This document shows, piece by piece, positions 17,485-24,670 of a stretch of DNA of 64,000 nucleotides (its first letter is position 1; each line of letters begins with the position of its first letter). Made by a program: the position numbers and the translations under genes. The notes under the pieces are model-generated. The model saw only the letters and a program-made list of their open reading frames with translations, was not told the origin of the DNA and did not search any database. The stretch is from Tsuneonella aeria (GTDB taxonomy: Bacteria > Pseudomonadota > Alphaproteobacteria > Sphingomonadales > Sphingomonadaceae), in contig NZ_WTZA01000001.1 of assembly GCF_009827495.1 (NCBI RefSeq), positions 1 through 64,000 of the forward strand, read 5' to 3'.

Positions 17485-18495
17485 GTGCCCGAGATCGCGC
17501 GCTTTCCCATGCCTATCCCGTTCGGCTGGTTCGGGATCGGCTACTCCACCGATCTGGCGCCCGGCGACGTGCGCCCGCTGCATTACTTCGGCCGCGATCT
17601 GGTGCTGTTCCGCAACGAACAGGGCGAGGCCGGGCTGCTCGACGCGTATTGCCCGCATCTCGGCGCGCACCTGGGCATCGGCGGAACGGTGGAAGGGGAT
17701 TCCATTCGCTGCCCGTTCCATGCCTGGGCCTTCCGCCCCGACGGGTTCTGTTCCAGCATCCCTTACGCCAAGGCGTTTCCGCCGCGCGCCAGGCGCGAGC
17801 CGCTGGCGCGCCCCTATCCGCTGACGGAAAAGGCGGGCGTGATCTGGGCCTGGTACCACCCGGACGGGATCGCGCCCCAGTTCGACGTGATCGATTACCC
17901 CGAGTTCACCGATCCGCAATGGGCCGAGCCGGTGAAGCGCGAATGGCGCTTTGCCAGCAACCCGCAGGAAATCGCGGAGAACGGCGTCGATGTCGCGCAT
18001 TTCGCCTATGTCCACTCGATGGACGCGGTGCCTGAAGGGGAAACCAGCTACGAAGGCGTTATCCGCCGGTCGGCCGCGCGCGGGCACCGCACGATCGCGC
18101 TGCCTTCGGGCGAGACCAGGCAGATGCCCTATTCCGTCGATACCGTGCAGAACGGGGCGGGGCAGAAATTCACCCGCCTCAAGGGCCTGGTCGAGCTGAG
18201 CCTGCTGGTCATCGCGACGCCGGTCGAGGCGGACGATGTGGAGCTGCGGTTCTGCTTCACACACCCGCGGGTGGCGCCGGGATCGCCCGAGGAAAAGGCG
18301 ATCCAGGAAGCGATCGCCAGCACCTGCGGCCAAAAGGGCGTCGAAGGCGACATCCCGATCTGGGAGAACAAGATCCATCGCACCCGCCCGTTCCTGTGCG
18401 ACGGCGACGGCCCGATCCTGCGCTTCCGGCGCTATTTCGAACAGTTCTATGCCGAAGGGCCGGAAGGCGGCCGGATCTCCATCGCCGCCGAATAA
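17485..18495 (+). CDS. Rieske non-heme iron oxygenase, KshA-like
   Basis: A 336-residue oxygenase component. The Rieske [2Fe-2S] site reads CPHLGAHLGIGG...IRCPFHAWAF (about 50-75). The mononuclear iron site contains ENGVDVAHFAYVHSMD (about 168-183), with the expected Asp and two His. Length and architecture resemble 3-ketosteroid 9-alpha-hydroxylase KshA and cholesterol-desaturase-type Rieske enzymes rather than the alpha subunits of ring-hydroxylating dioxygenases. It would insert one oxygen or desaturate a polycyclic or terpenoid substrate. It needs a reductase, and none is encoded nearby. The GTG at 17485 is chosen because GAGAGAGGA (within an upstream in-frame ATG at 17464) lies about 9 bases before it. 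It is the first gene of a run with the ADC-like, SDR and MFS genes. Confidence 0.85.
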   Translation: MPEIARFPMPIPFGWFGIGYSTDLAPGDVRPLHYFGRDLVLFRNEQGEAGLLDAYCPHLGAHLGIGGTVEGDSIRCPFHAWAFRPDGFCSSIPYAKAFPPRARREPLARPYPLTEKAGVIWAWYHPDGIAPQFDVIDYPEFTDPQWAEPVKREWRFASNPQEIAENGVDVAHFAYVHSMDAVPEGETSYEGVIRRSAARGHRTIALPSGETRQMPYSVDTVQNGAGQKFTRLKGLVELSLLVIATPVEADDVELRFCFTHPRVAPGSPEEKAIQEAIASTCGQKGVEGDIPIWENKIHRTRPFLCDGDGPILRFRRYFEQFYAEGPEGGRISIAAE

Positions 18496-18570
18496 GCCGC
18501 CCGACAGAATATCGGCGAAAGATCGCCAGCGCCGGGCGCGGGGCCCGGTCGAAGACAAGGGAGAATTGCT

Positions 18571-19368
18571 ATGTCCAGGCTTCGTTACCTCGAAGGGCCG
18601 GAAACCCGTGCCCCCGGCATGCTGCGCAATACCGTCTATGGCGTGCGCGCGACCTATGAGACCGATCGCGAGGTGATCGACGCGCTTCTCCCGCGCCCGC
18701 TCGAGGCGATCGAGCGGCCTGAAATCTGGCTGCAGATGGTCCATGTCGCGATGCACCGGTCGGAAGATGAAACGATCGAGATCGGCGCACTGACAGTGAC
18801 CGTTCCGTGCACGCACGAAGGCGCGCCGGGCGCATATTGCTTCCACATGGCGATGGAGGGCGAAAGCGTCGTGACCTCGGGTCGCGAACGGTACGGCGAG
18901 CCCAAGAAGATCGCCGAGACCCGTTTCGAGCGCGAAGGCGATACCATCCGGGCGACCTGCACCCGCCACGGCATCGCCTATTTCGAGATCGAGGGCACTG
19001 TCGGCGAGAAGAACGACCGCCCGCTCGAATTCGAAGAGCACCTTTTCTGCTACAAGGGGATGCCGTCCATCGAAACGCCCGGCGAATTCGACGGCGACGT
19101 GTTTCTCACCCGGCTCAACTGGCAGCGCAAATACACCGATCGGCGCGACATGACCGGACAGATCACGCTACGCGAATCGGCATGGGATCCGCTCGCCGAC
19201 ATCCCCGTGCGCCGGCTGACCGGCATGGAATATGTCGAAGGCGGCACGGCCACCGGCGGACAGATCCTGCGCACCGTGCCCGGCGAATGGATCGCCGCGC
19301 ATTGGGTCGGCCGGATGGACGATCCGCGCAACGTGGGCGTGGACCTCAAGCAGCGCATCGCCGCCTGA
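18571..19368 (+). CDS. acetoacetate decarboxylase family protein
   Basis: A 265-residue protein of the acetoacetate-decarboxylase-like superfamily. The segment RERYGEPKKIAE (about 108-119) holds the lysine expected to form the Schiff base in true decarboxylases, and the beta-rich body fits the family length of 240-270 residues. Many members of this superfamily are not acetoacetate decarboxylases but aldolase-dehydratases acting on larger keto compounds. In this cluster it may cleave, dehydrate or decarboxylate a keto intermediate made by the SDRs. A GGGAG ribosome site precedes the ATG. Its stop overlaps the next start by one base (TGATG), indicating coupling to the SDR. Function beyond family is inference. 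Confidence 0.85.
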   Translation: MSRLRYLEGPETRAPGMLRNTVYGVRATYETDREVIDALLPRPLEAIERPEIWLQMVHVAMHRSEDETIEIGALTVTVPCTHEGAPGAYCFHMAMEGESVVTSGRERYGEPKKIAETRFEREGDTIRATCTRHGIAYFEIEGTVGEKNDRPLEFEEHLFCYKGMPSIETPGEFDGDVFLTRLNWQRKYTDRRDMTGQITLRESAWDPLADIPVRRLTGMEYVEGGTATGGQILRTVPGEWIAAHWVGRMDDPRNVGVDLKQRIAA

Positions 19369-20237
19369 TGCAGGTCTTCGAAGGGCGCGTCGCCGTCGTG
19401 ACCGGCGGCGCGAGCGGGGTGGGGCGGTGCCTGTGCACCCGCCTTGCAGAGCAGGGCGCCCACGTCGTGGTCGTCGATATCGACCAGTCTCGCATCGATG
19501 CCACGTGCGCGGCGATCGCACCGTCAGCAGCGGGCGAGATCGTCGGCATCGCGTGCGATGTCACGCAGGAGGCCGACGTCCGGCGCCTGGCGGACGCGGT
19601 CTTCGCGCGGTTCCCCGCGGTCCACCTGTTGTTCAACAACGCGGGTGTCGGCCTGGGCGAAGCGGCGAAGAAAATGTGGGACATTCCCCTGAGCGACTGG
19701 CGCTGGGGACTCGACGTCAATGTCCTGGGTGTCGTGCACGGCATCGCGGCATTCGTGCCGCGCATGCTGGCGAGCGGCGAGGAAGGCGTCGTCATCAACA
19801 CTTCGTCCACCAACGGCGGCCTTCGTTCGCTTCCCAACACGCCCATCTACGCAGCCACGAAGGCGGCGGTGACCAGCATTTCGGAAGTGCTGCACCAGCA
19901 GTTGCAGCGCGAAGGCGGCAAGCTGCGCGCGGCGGTGCTGTTTCCGGGCCCGCATACCGTCAACACCGGCATCCTTGCCTCTGGCGAAGTGCGGCCGGCC
20001 CAGTATGTGGAGCACGAAGACCAGAAAAAGGTGGCCTACCGCTCGATGGAAGATCTGCTGAAGACCACCGGGCTCAAGATGAAACTTACCGAGCCAGAGG
20101 AAGTCGCCGATTTCGCTCTCGACGGGGTCCGTTCGGGACGATTCTGGCTTATCCCGCCAAGCGAGGACAACGACCGGCTGATCGCTGCCCGCACCGACCA
20201 GATTCTCGCCCGCCAGGATCCGCCATCCGCATGGTAG
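19368..20237 (+). CDS. short-chain dehydrogenase/reductase
   Basis: A 289-residue classical SDR: TGGASGVG cofactor site (about 13-20), an Asp after the second strand (VVVVDID) favouring NAD, NNAGVG, active-site Ser in NTSSTNGG and Tyr/Lys in YAATKAA. The C-terminal extension (VAYRSMEDLLKTTGLKMKLTEPEEVADFALDGVRSGRFWLIPP) is longer than in FabG-like enzymes and may shape a larger substrate pocket. It probably acts on a hydroxyl/keto group of the Rieske or ADC-like product. The start ATG overlaps the previous stop by one base, and the next gene (MFS) starts inside its last codons, so the three genes are translationally coupled. Confidence 0.9.
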   Translation: MQVFEGRVAVVTGGASGVGRCLCTRLAEQGAHVVVVDIDQSRIDATCAAIAPSAAGEIVGIACDVTQEADVRRLADAVFARFPAVHLLFNNAGVGLGEAAKKMWDIPLSDWRWGLDVNVLGVVHGIAAFVPRMLASGEEGVVINTSSTNGGLRSLPNTPIYAATKAAVTSISEVLHQQLQREGGKLRAAVLFPGPHTVNTGILASGEVRPAQYVEHEDQKKVAYRSMEDLLKTTGLKMKLTEPEEVADFALDGVRSGRFWLIPPSEDNDRLIAARTDQILARQDPPSAW

Positions 20238-21589
20238 CCGGGGCCGCAGGCGCCACGGCGCCCATCGACCAGGGCGACACGCGCGCATCCCGCGGCGCCT
20301 ACCCGTGGTTCGTCGTCGCGATCCTGTTCGTCGGCTACTGCTTCAGCGCGATCGATGCCCGCGTCCTGACGCTGATGGTCGCGCCGATCCAGGCCGACCT
20401 CGACCTCAGCGATTTCCAGATGGGGCTGCTGCAGGGCTTTGCCTTCTCGATCCTCTATTCGATCGCCGCGCTGCCGATCGGCCGCTTCGTCGATCGCACC
20501 CGCCGGCGATCCACGCTGATTGTGTGGGGTGTGCTGTTCTGGTCCCTGATGACGGCCGCCTGCGGGTTTTCCGCGACATTCATCGGGCTGTTTCTCGCCC
20601 GCGTGGGCGTTGGCGTGGGCGAGGCGACCCTGAGCCCGACCGCATATTCGCTGATCAGCGACTATTTCGAACGACGGCGCCGGGCACTCGCCATCAGCTT
20701 CTATGCGATCGGCTATCCGATCGGCGGAGGGCTGGCGTTGCTCATCGGCGGATGGCTGCTCACCCATTTCACGCGGGAAGGTGGGCTGACCTTGCCGGTG
20801 CTGGGCGATTTTGCGCCGTGGCAAGCGGTATTCCTGTGCGTGGCCGCGCCGGGAATTCTGGTCGCGGGTCTGATGATGCTGATCAAGGAGCCGCCGCGGC
20901 GCGAGGTGGCGACCACCATCGCGCAGCGCAGCTCCCTGCGCGAAGCGTTCGCGTACGTGATGGAACGCAAGGTCGTGTTCGGCTCGCTCATCGGATCGCT
21001 GGGCCTCATCGCGCTGCTCGCGATCGGGACCACATTGTGGTTCCCGACTTTCCTGATGCGCACGTACGGCATGACTCCGGGTGAAGTCGGGCTGTATTAC
21101 GGCATGGTCATGCTCATCTGCGGAACCGTCGGCACGCTGTTCGGCGGATGGCTTTCGGGACGCCTGATGCGCACCGGGCGGAGCGACGCGAACATGCGTA
21201 TCGTGCTGGTCTCCACGGTGCTCAAGGGCGTGCCGCTCATCATCGCTCCGCTGATGCCCACGGCGACCCTGGCGTTGACGATGATGGCGATCGGCACCCT
21301 GATCGGGCAGGCGTCGCAGGGCGTCATGCTCGCCGCCATCCAGGACGTGACGCCCAATCAGCTGCGCGGCCAGGTGACGGCGATCGCGTTGCTGGCGGTG
21401 AACCTGCTGGGGATGGGGCTGGGCGCGGCCGTGATCGCGGCGATCACCGATTTCGGGTTCGGGGATCAGGGCGCGCTGCGGTATTCGATCGCGATAACCG
21501 GCGCGGTCACGCTGCCGCTGATCGTGGTGATGCTGGTGACGGCCCTGCCGCACTACCGGCGCGAAATCGCCCTGCTTTCCCACGGGTGA
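20231..21589 (+). CDS. MFS transporter (spinster-like)
   Basis: A 452-residue major facilitator with 12 likely membrane spans. Visible features are the first transmembrane region after a short polar N-terminus, the loop FVDRTRRRSTLIVWGVLFWSL matching the MFS motif A, the conserved RVGVGVGEATLSPTAYSLISDYFERRRRALA segment in helices 4-5 and the second-half motif GGWLSGRLMRTG. This branch is frequent in sphingomonad aromatic and steroid catabolic clusters. Direction of transport and solute are not evident. The ATG at 20231 overlaps the SDR stop by 7 bases and lacks its own clear ribosome site, so it depends on translation of the preceding gene. It ends the operon, with 155 bases to the next gene. 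Confidence 0.88.
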   Translation: MVAGAAGATAPIDQGDTRASRGAYPWFVVAILFVGYCFSAIDARVLTLMVAPIQADLDLSDFQMGLLQGFAFSILYSIAALPIGRFVDRTRRRSTLIVWGVLFWSLMTAACGFSATFIGLFLARVGVGVGEATLSPTAYSLISDYFERRRRALAISFYAIGYPIGGGLALLIGGWLLTHFTREGGLTLPVLGDFAPWQAVFLCVAAPGILVAGLMMLIKEPPRREVATTIAQRSSLREAFAYVMERKVVFGSLIGSLGLIALLAIGTTLWFPTFLMRTYGMTPGEVGLYYGMVMLICGTVGTLFGGWLSGRLMRTGRSDANMRIVLVSTVLKGVPLIIAPLMPTATLALTMMAIGTLIGQASQGVMLAAIQDVTPNQLRGQVTAIALLAVNLLGMGLGAAVIAAITDFGFGDQGALRYSIAITGAVTLPLIVVMLVTALPHYRREIALLSHG

Positions 21590-21744
21590 TGGCGCGGCGA
21601 CCGCGCGGCGGGGGCGCCGGGCCGGCGGCGGAACCGCCTGACCATGCAATCGAGCCCGCAAAGGCGTTGGCTGGCGCCGGGCGCGGTTGACGGGCCGGCC
21701 CGTGTCGGCTTGCGTGGACGGGCCGACTGAAAAAGGGATCGTCC

Positions 21745-22683
21745 ATGCCTGTCGCCGTCCTGTCCTCGCTGATCCGCCCGCTGGTGGAAGGCCGCCTGCC
21801 AACGGAGATCGAACCGCGTTTCTTCGCTTCGGTGGACGAACTGCACGCGCTTGCGGCCGAGGCGGACATCGGGTGGTTCGATCTCGACAGGAAGGAACCG
21901 ATGATCGAGGCGGTGCGGCGTGCGGAGCGGATGCAGTGGCTCAATTCGATCTACGCCGGGCTCGACTTCCTGCCTCTCGACCTGCTGGCGCAGCGCCGCG
22001 TCACTATCACCAACGGCGCCGGCATCAACGCGCTGACGATCGCCGAATATGTCGTCATGCTCATGCTGGTTCACGCCAAGGGCTATCGCGAGGTGGTCCG
22101 CGCGCAGGATCGGCGGGAATGGCTGATGGATTCCCCGGGAAAGCAGGAACTGGCGGGCAGCCGCGCGCTGCTGCTGGGCGTCGGCGCGATCGGCAGCCTG
22201 GTGAAGACCCGGCTGGAGGCGTTCGAGGTGGAGGTGGTGCCGGTGCGCCGTTCGGGCGGCGGCGGCGCGCTGGGGCCGGAAGAGTGGCGGGGCCGCCTGG
22301 GACAGTTCGACTGGGTGATCCTGGCCGTGCCCGCCACTGCCGAGACGGACGGGATGATCGGCGCGGCGGAACTTGCCGCGATGAAGGACAGCGCCGTGCT
22401 GGTGAACATTGCGCGGGGCGCGGTGGTGGATCAGCCGGCACTCGTCAGCGCATTGCAGCAGCGCACGATCGGCGGCGCGCTGCTCGATGTCACGACGCCT
22501 GAACCGCTGCCGGCCGAAGACCCCCTGTGGTCGCTCGACAACGCGCACGTCACCATGCACTTGTCCGGCCGGGCGCAGACGAAGATGTTCGTGCGTTCGG
22601 CGGAGCGGTTCCTGGAGAACTGCCGGCGGTTCGTGGCGGGGGAACCGCTGGCGCCGGTGTTCGACCCGGCGCGCGGGTACTGA
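21745..22683 (+). CDS. D-2-hydroxyacid dehydrogenase family protein
   Basis: A 312-residue NAD(P)-dependent dehydrogenase of the D-isomer 2-hydroxyacid/phosphoglycerate dehydrogenase family. The nucleotide-binding motif is GVGAIGS (about 149-155), the substrate-binding Arg is in NIARGAVVD, the acidic partner lies in DVTTPEPLP, and the catalytic His in VTMHLSG (about 271). It interconverts a 2-keto acid and a 2-hydroxy acid. It has its own GGGAT ribosome site and a 155-base upstream gap with a TTGACG at 21687 but no convincing -10, so operon membership with the MFS gene is unclear. It converges on the small hypothetical gene with two bases between the stops and marks the right end of the catabolic island. 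Confidence 0.88.
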   Translation: MPVAVLSSLIRPLVEGRLPTEIEPRFFASVDELHALAAEADIGWFDLDRKEPMIEAVRRAERMQWLNSIYAGLDFLPLDLLAQRRVTITNGAGINALTIAEYVVMLMLVHAKGYREVVRAQDRREWLMDSPGKQELAGSRALLLGVGAIGSLVKTRLEAFEVEVVPVRRSGGGGALGPEEWRGRLGQFDWVILAVPATAETDGMIGAAELAAMKDSAVLVNIARGAVVDQPALVSALQQRTIGGALLDVTTPEPLPAEDPLWSLDNAHVTMHLSGRAQTKMFVRSAERFLENCRRFVAGEPLAPVFDPARGY

Positions 22684-22685
22684 CC

Positions 22686-23039
22686 TCAGGCGTCTTTCAG
22701 CAGCAGCAGCTCGCAGGTCGCATCCAGCACGGGTTCGGGGATAAGGCGGTGATCGGCTGCCGACACGGTCGCTTCGGCCACGATATGGCCGGGTATGGCG
22801 AATTCGTGATCGGGCAGGGCGGCGATCAGCCGCTCGCCGGCCTCGACCGCGGCCGCGCCTGCGAACCGCATCGCGACGGTGTGCCGCGCGCCTTCGAACG
22901 TGATGCTGGCCCAGGGGGTTTCGCCGTGCCGCGTCACCTCTCCCAGCCCGTCCGCCAGCGCGACCAGTGCATGGCGCAGGTGCGTGGTCGGGCCGGCGCA
23001 CCTCCGGCGGATTCGGGCGGGGGCCAGTTCAGCCAGCAT
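22686..23039 (-). CDS. hypothetical protein, small HTH operon partner
   Basis: A 117-residue protein of no family I recognise. It is predicted soluble, with alternating beta and helix segments (WASITFEGARHTVAMRFAG, EFAIPGHIVAEATVSAADH) and no signal peptide or membrane span. It begins with a GGGGA ribosome site, and its start lies inside the end of the upstream small HTH gene (11-base overlap), so the two are translationally coupled. Being co-expressed with a small DNA-binding protein and divergent from a repressor, it may have a role in regulation or recombination. That is guesswork from context. Confidence 0.75.
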   Translation of the reverse strand: MLAELAPARIRRRCAGPTTHLRHALVALADGLGEVTRHGETPWASITFEGARHTVAMRFAGAAAVEAGERLIAALPDHEFAIPGHIVAEATVSAADHRLIPEPVLDATCELLLLKDA

Positions 23040-23217
23040 CGATGTTCCCCTGGTAGGTGTTCATGAAATGTTCCACACGCCGCGTTACCGTCGGCCGGGG
23101 TTCGCGGCCCATCCGCAGGTCGAGCACGAAGCGGGGATCGCGCGCGGCAAGGCGGCCGAAGCGGGTGGGCGCCATTTTGTGCGTCCGCAGGAATTTCTCG
23201 ATGGAGCGAATGAGCAT
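23029..23217 (-). CDS. small Cro/XRE-like helix-turn-helix protein
   Basis: A 62-residue protein that is essentially one HTH unit. The stretch APTRFGRLAARDPRFVLDLRMGREPRPTVTRRVEHFM (16-52) fits a Cro/C1-like DNA-binding helix pair and is typical of small sphingomonad regulators with the FGR-x-A-x-D-x-x-F-V-x-D-L-R-x-G-R pattern. It is transcribed divergently from the S24 repressor across 97 bases that carry two palindromes, an arrangement like phage cI/cro. The ATG at 23217 was chosen because the HTH begins just after it; the ribosome site is weak (AAGG). It overlaps the downstream 117-residue gene. No phage genes surround it. Confidence 0.7.
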   Translation of the reverse strand: MLIRSIEKFLRTHKMAPTRFGRLAARDPRFVLDLRMGREPRPTVTRRVEHFMNTYQGNIDAG

Positions 23218-23273
23218 GGATGGACCTTGAGCGACTCGGCGGGTGTTCAATGACCCCTAGCCACCACGCGAAA

Positions 23274-23308
23274 TCCTACTTGTCTAGGAAAATTCCTACG
23301 TGTAGGAA
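23274..23308. promoter_or_regulatory. two related palindromic operators before the S24 repressor gene
   Basis: Site 1, TCCTACTTGTCTAGGA (23274-23289), has arms TCCTA/TAGGA. Site 2, TTCCTACGTGTAGGAA (23293-23308), has 7-base arms TTCCTAC/GTAGGAA around GT. They share the half-site TCCTA but differ in spacing by two bases. They are adjacent on the same face of the promoter region and overlap the repressor's own GGAAGGA ribosome site (23305-23311). This is what an autoregulated CI/LexA-type repressor would bind to shut off itself and perhaps the divergent operon. The palindromes are seen directly; the binding protein is inferred. Confidence 0.6.
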
Positions 23309-23314
23309 GGAAAA

Positions 23315-23977
23315 ATGACGTCTTCGTCCAACTCGCCTCAGCCGGCGGACGCCCGCGCTCGCTTGCTGGAACTGGCGCAAGAGCGGGGCGTCAGCCTCGC
23401 CGGGCTGTCGGAGATGATCGGGCGGAATGCCAGCTATCTCCAACAGTTTATCCGCAAGGGAAGCCCGCGCAAACTGGAGGAGGGAGACAGGCGCAAGCTC
23501 GCGCAGTTCTTTGCGATAAGCGAGAGAGAGCTTGGCGGGGCGAAAGAGAATTCTCTTTCGCAGCCTTCGCGCGGGAAATGGATCGAGGTGCCGCGGCTGG
23601 CGATCGGCGCGGCGGCAGGCGCCGGTGCGATGGTGGGGGACGAACGGCCGGTCGATTCTTTCCGGTTCTCCCAGGCCTGGCTCCGCGAACAGGGCCTCGT
23701 CAACGCGCAGCTTTCGGCGATCCGGGTGCAGGGGGATTCGATGGTGCCGCTGCTCCACGATGGCGACGAAATCCTCGTCGACCGCGCCCAGCGCACCTTG
23801 CGCGACGGCATCCACGTCGTGCGGATCGGCGACGCCCTGATGGTCAAGCGCCTCGCCGCCTCGGGCCGCGGGCAGGCGACTCTGCTGAGCGAAAACGCCG
23901 CCTACCCTCCCATCGCCGTCGCGCTGGGCGAACTCGACATCATCGGCCGCGTGGTGTGGAAGAGCGGGCGATTGTAA
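23315..23977 (+). CDS. XRE-HTH S24 (LexA/CI-like) autoproteolytic repressor
   Basis: A 220-residue protein with an N-terminal XRE-type HTH (about 13-68, including LAGLSEMIGRNASYLQQFIRKG), a linker, and a C-terminal S24 peptidase domain. The domain has an Ala-Gly cleavage region (GAAAGAGAM, about 98-106), nucleophile Ser142 in GDSM and general base Lys178 in MVKRL. Such proteins dimerise on operators and lose activity when RecA or another signal triggers self-cleavage. All residues for that chemistry are present. The ATG is preceded by GGAAGGA lying within the second operator. It faces the small HTH operon. A chromosomal SOS- or stress-responsive regulator is likely; a domesticated phage repressor is possible. 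Confidence 0.88.
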   Translation: MTSSSNSPQPADARARLLELAQERGVSLAGLSEMIGRNASYLQQFIRKGSPRKLEEGDRRKLAQFFAISERELGGAKENSLSQPSRGKWIEVPRLAIGAAAGAGAMVGDERPVDSFRFSQAWLREQGLVNAQLSAIRVQGDSMVPLLHDGDEILVDRAQRTLRDGIHVVRIGDALMVKRLAASGRGQATLLSENAAYPPIAVALGELDIIGRVVWKSGRL

Positions 23978-24007
23978 TCGGCCCGCGCCTCCTCCATTTT
24001 CCGCGCC

Positions 24008-24670
24008 ATGACCGGAACATCGTCCCCCATGCGCGCCGCGATCATCCCGGTGACGCCGCTGCAGCAGAACTGCTCGCTGATCTGGTGCACCCGCACGATG
24101 CGCGGCGCGCTGGTCGATCCGGGCGGCGACCTCGACCGGCTCAAAGCCGGCGTCGCCAAGGCCGGCGTCACGCTGGAGAAACTGCTCATCACGCACGGCC
24201 ACCTCGATCACTGCGGCCAGGCCGGCATACTCGCGCGGGAGCTCGGCCTGCCGATCGAAGGCCCGCACGAAGCCGACCGCTTCTGGATCAGCCGCCTGGA
24301 CGAAGATGGCGGCCGCTACGGCATGCAGGCCGAAGTCTTCGAACCGGACCGCTGGCTGGAGGGCGGCGACACCGTGACGATTGGCGATCTCACCCTCGAG
24401 GTCATCCACTGTCCCGGCCATACCCCCGGCCACGTGGTCTTCTTCCACCCGCCGTCCCGGTTCGCGATAGTCGGCGATGTCCTGTTCCAGGGCTCCATCG
24501 GGCGGACCGATTTCCCGATGGGCAATCACCAGGACCTGATCGACGCGATCACCCAGAAGCTATGGCCGCTGGGCAACGACGTGACCTTCATCCCCGGCCA
24601 CGGCCCGACCAGCACTTTCGGCCGTGAGCGCCAGACGAACGCCTTCGTCAGCGATTACGCACTGGGCTGA
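24008..24670 (+). CDS. MBL-fold metallo-hydrolase (glyoxalase II-like)
   Basis: A 220-residue metallo-beta-lactamase-fold hydrolase. Metal ligands are visible in THGHLDH (62-68), the His of CPGHTPGH, the Asp of GDVLF and the His of FIPGHGP. The length and sequence suit the YcbL/glyoxalase-II-like branch that hydrolyses S-lactoylglutathione or related thioesters in the cytoplasm. The start at 24008 lies 30 bases after the S24 repressor stop; an in-frame ATG at 24029 (MRAAIIPVTP) agrees better with homologue N-termini, and neither has a strong ribosome site. The 3' end overlaps that of the convergent ion channel gene by 16 bases. Confidence 0.88.
   Translation: MTGTSSPMRAAIIPVTPLQQNCSLIWCTRTMRGALVDPGGDLDRLKAGVAKAGVTLEKLLITHGHLDHCGQAGILARELGLPIEGPHEADRFWISRLDEDGGRYGMQAEVFEPDRWLEGGDTVTIGDLTLEVIHCPGHTPGHVVFFHPPSRFAIVGDVLFQGSIGRTDFPMGNHQDLIDAITQKLWPLGNDVTFIPGHGPTSTFGRERQTNAFVSDYALG

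Noticed and set aside
23218..23977. Phage remnant
   Set aside because: The repressor/Cro-like arrangement suggested a prophage, but no integrase, structural, lysis or attachment-site features are found within several kilobases on either side.
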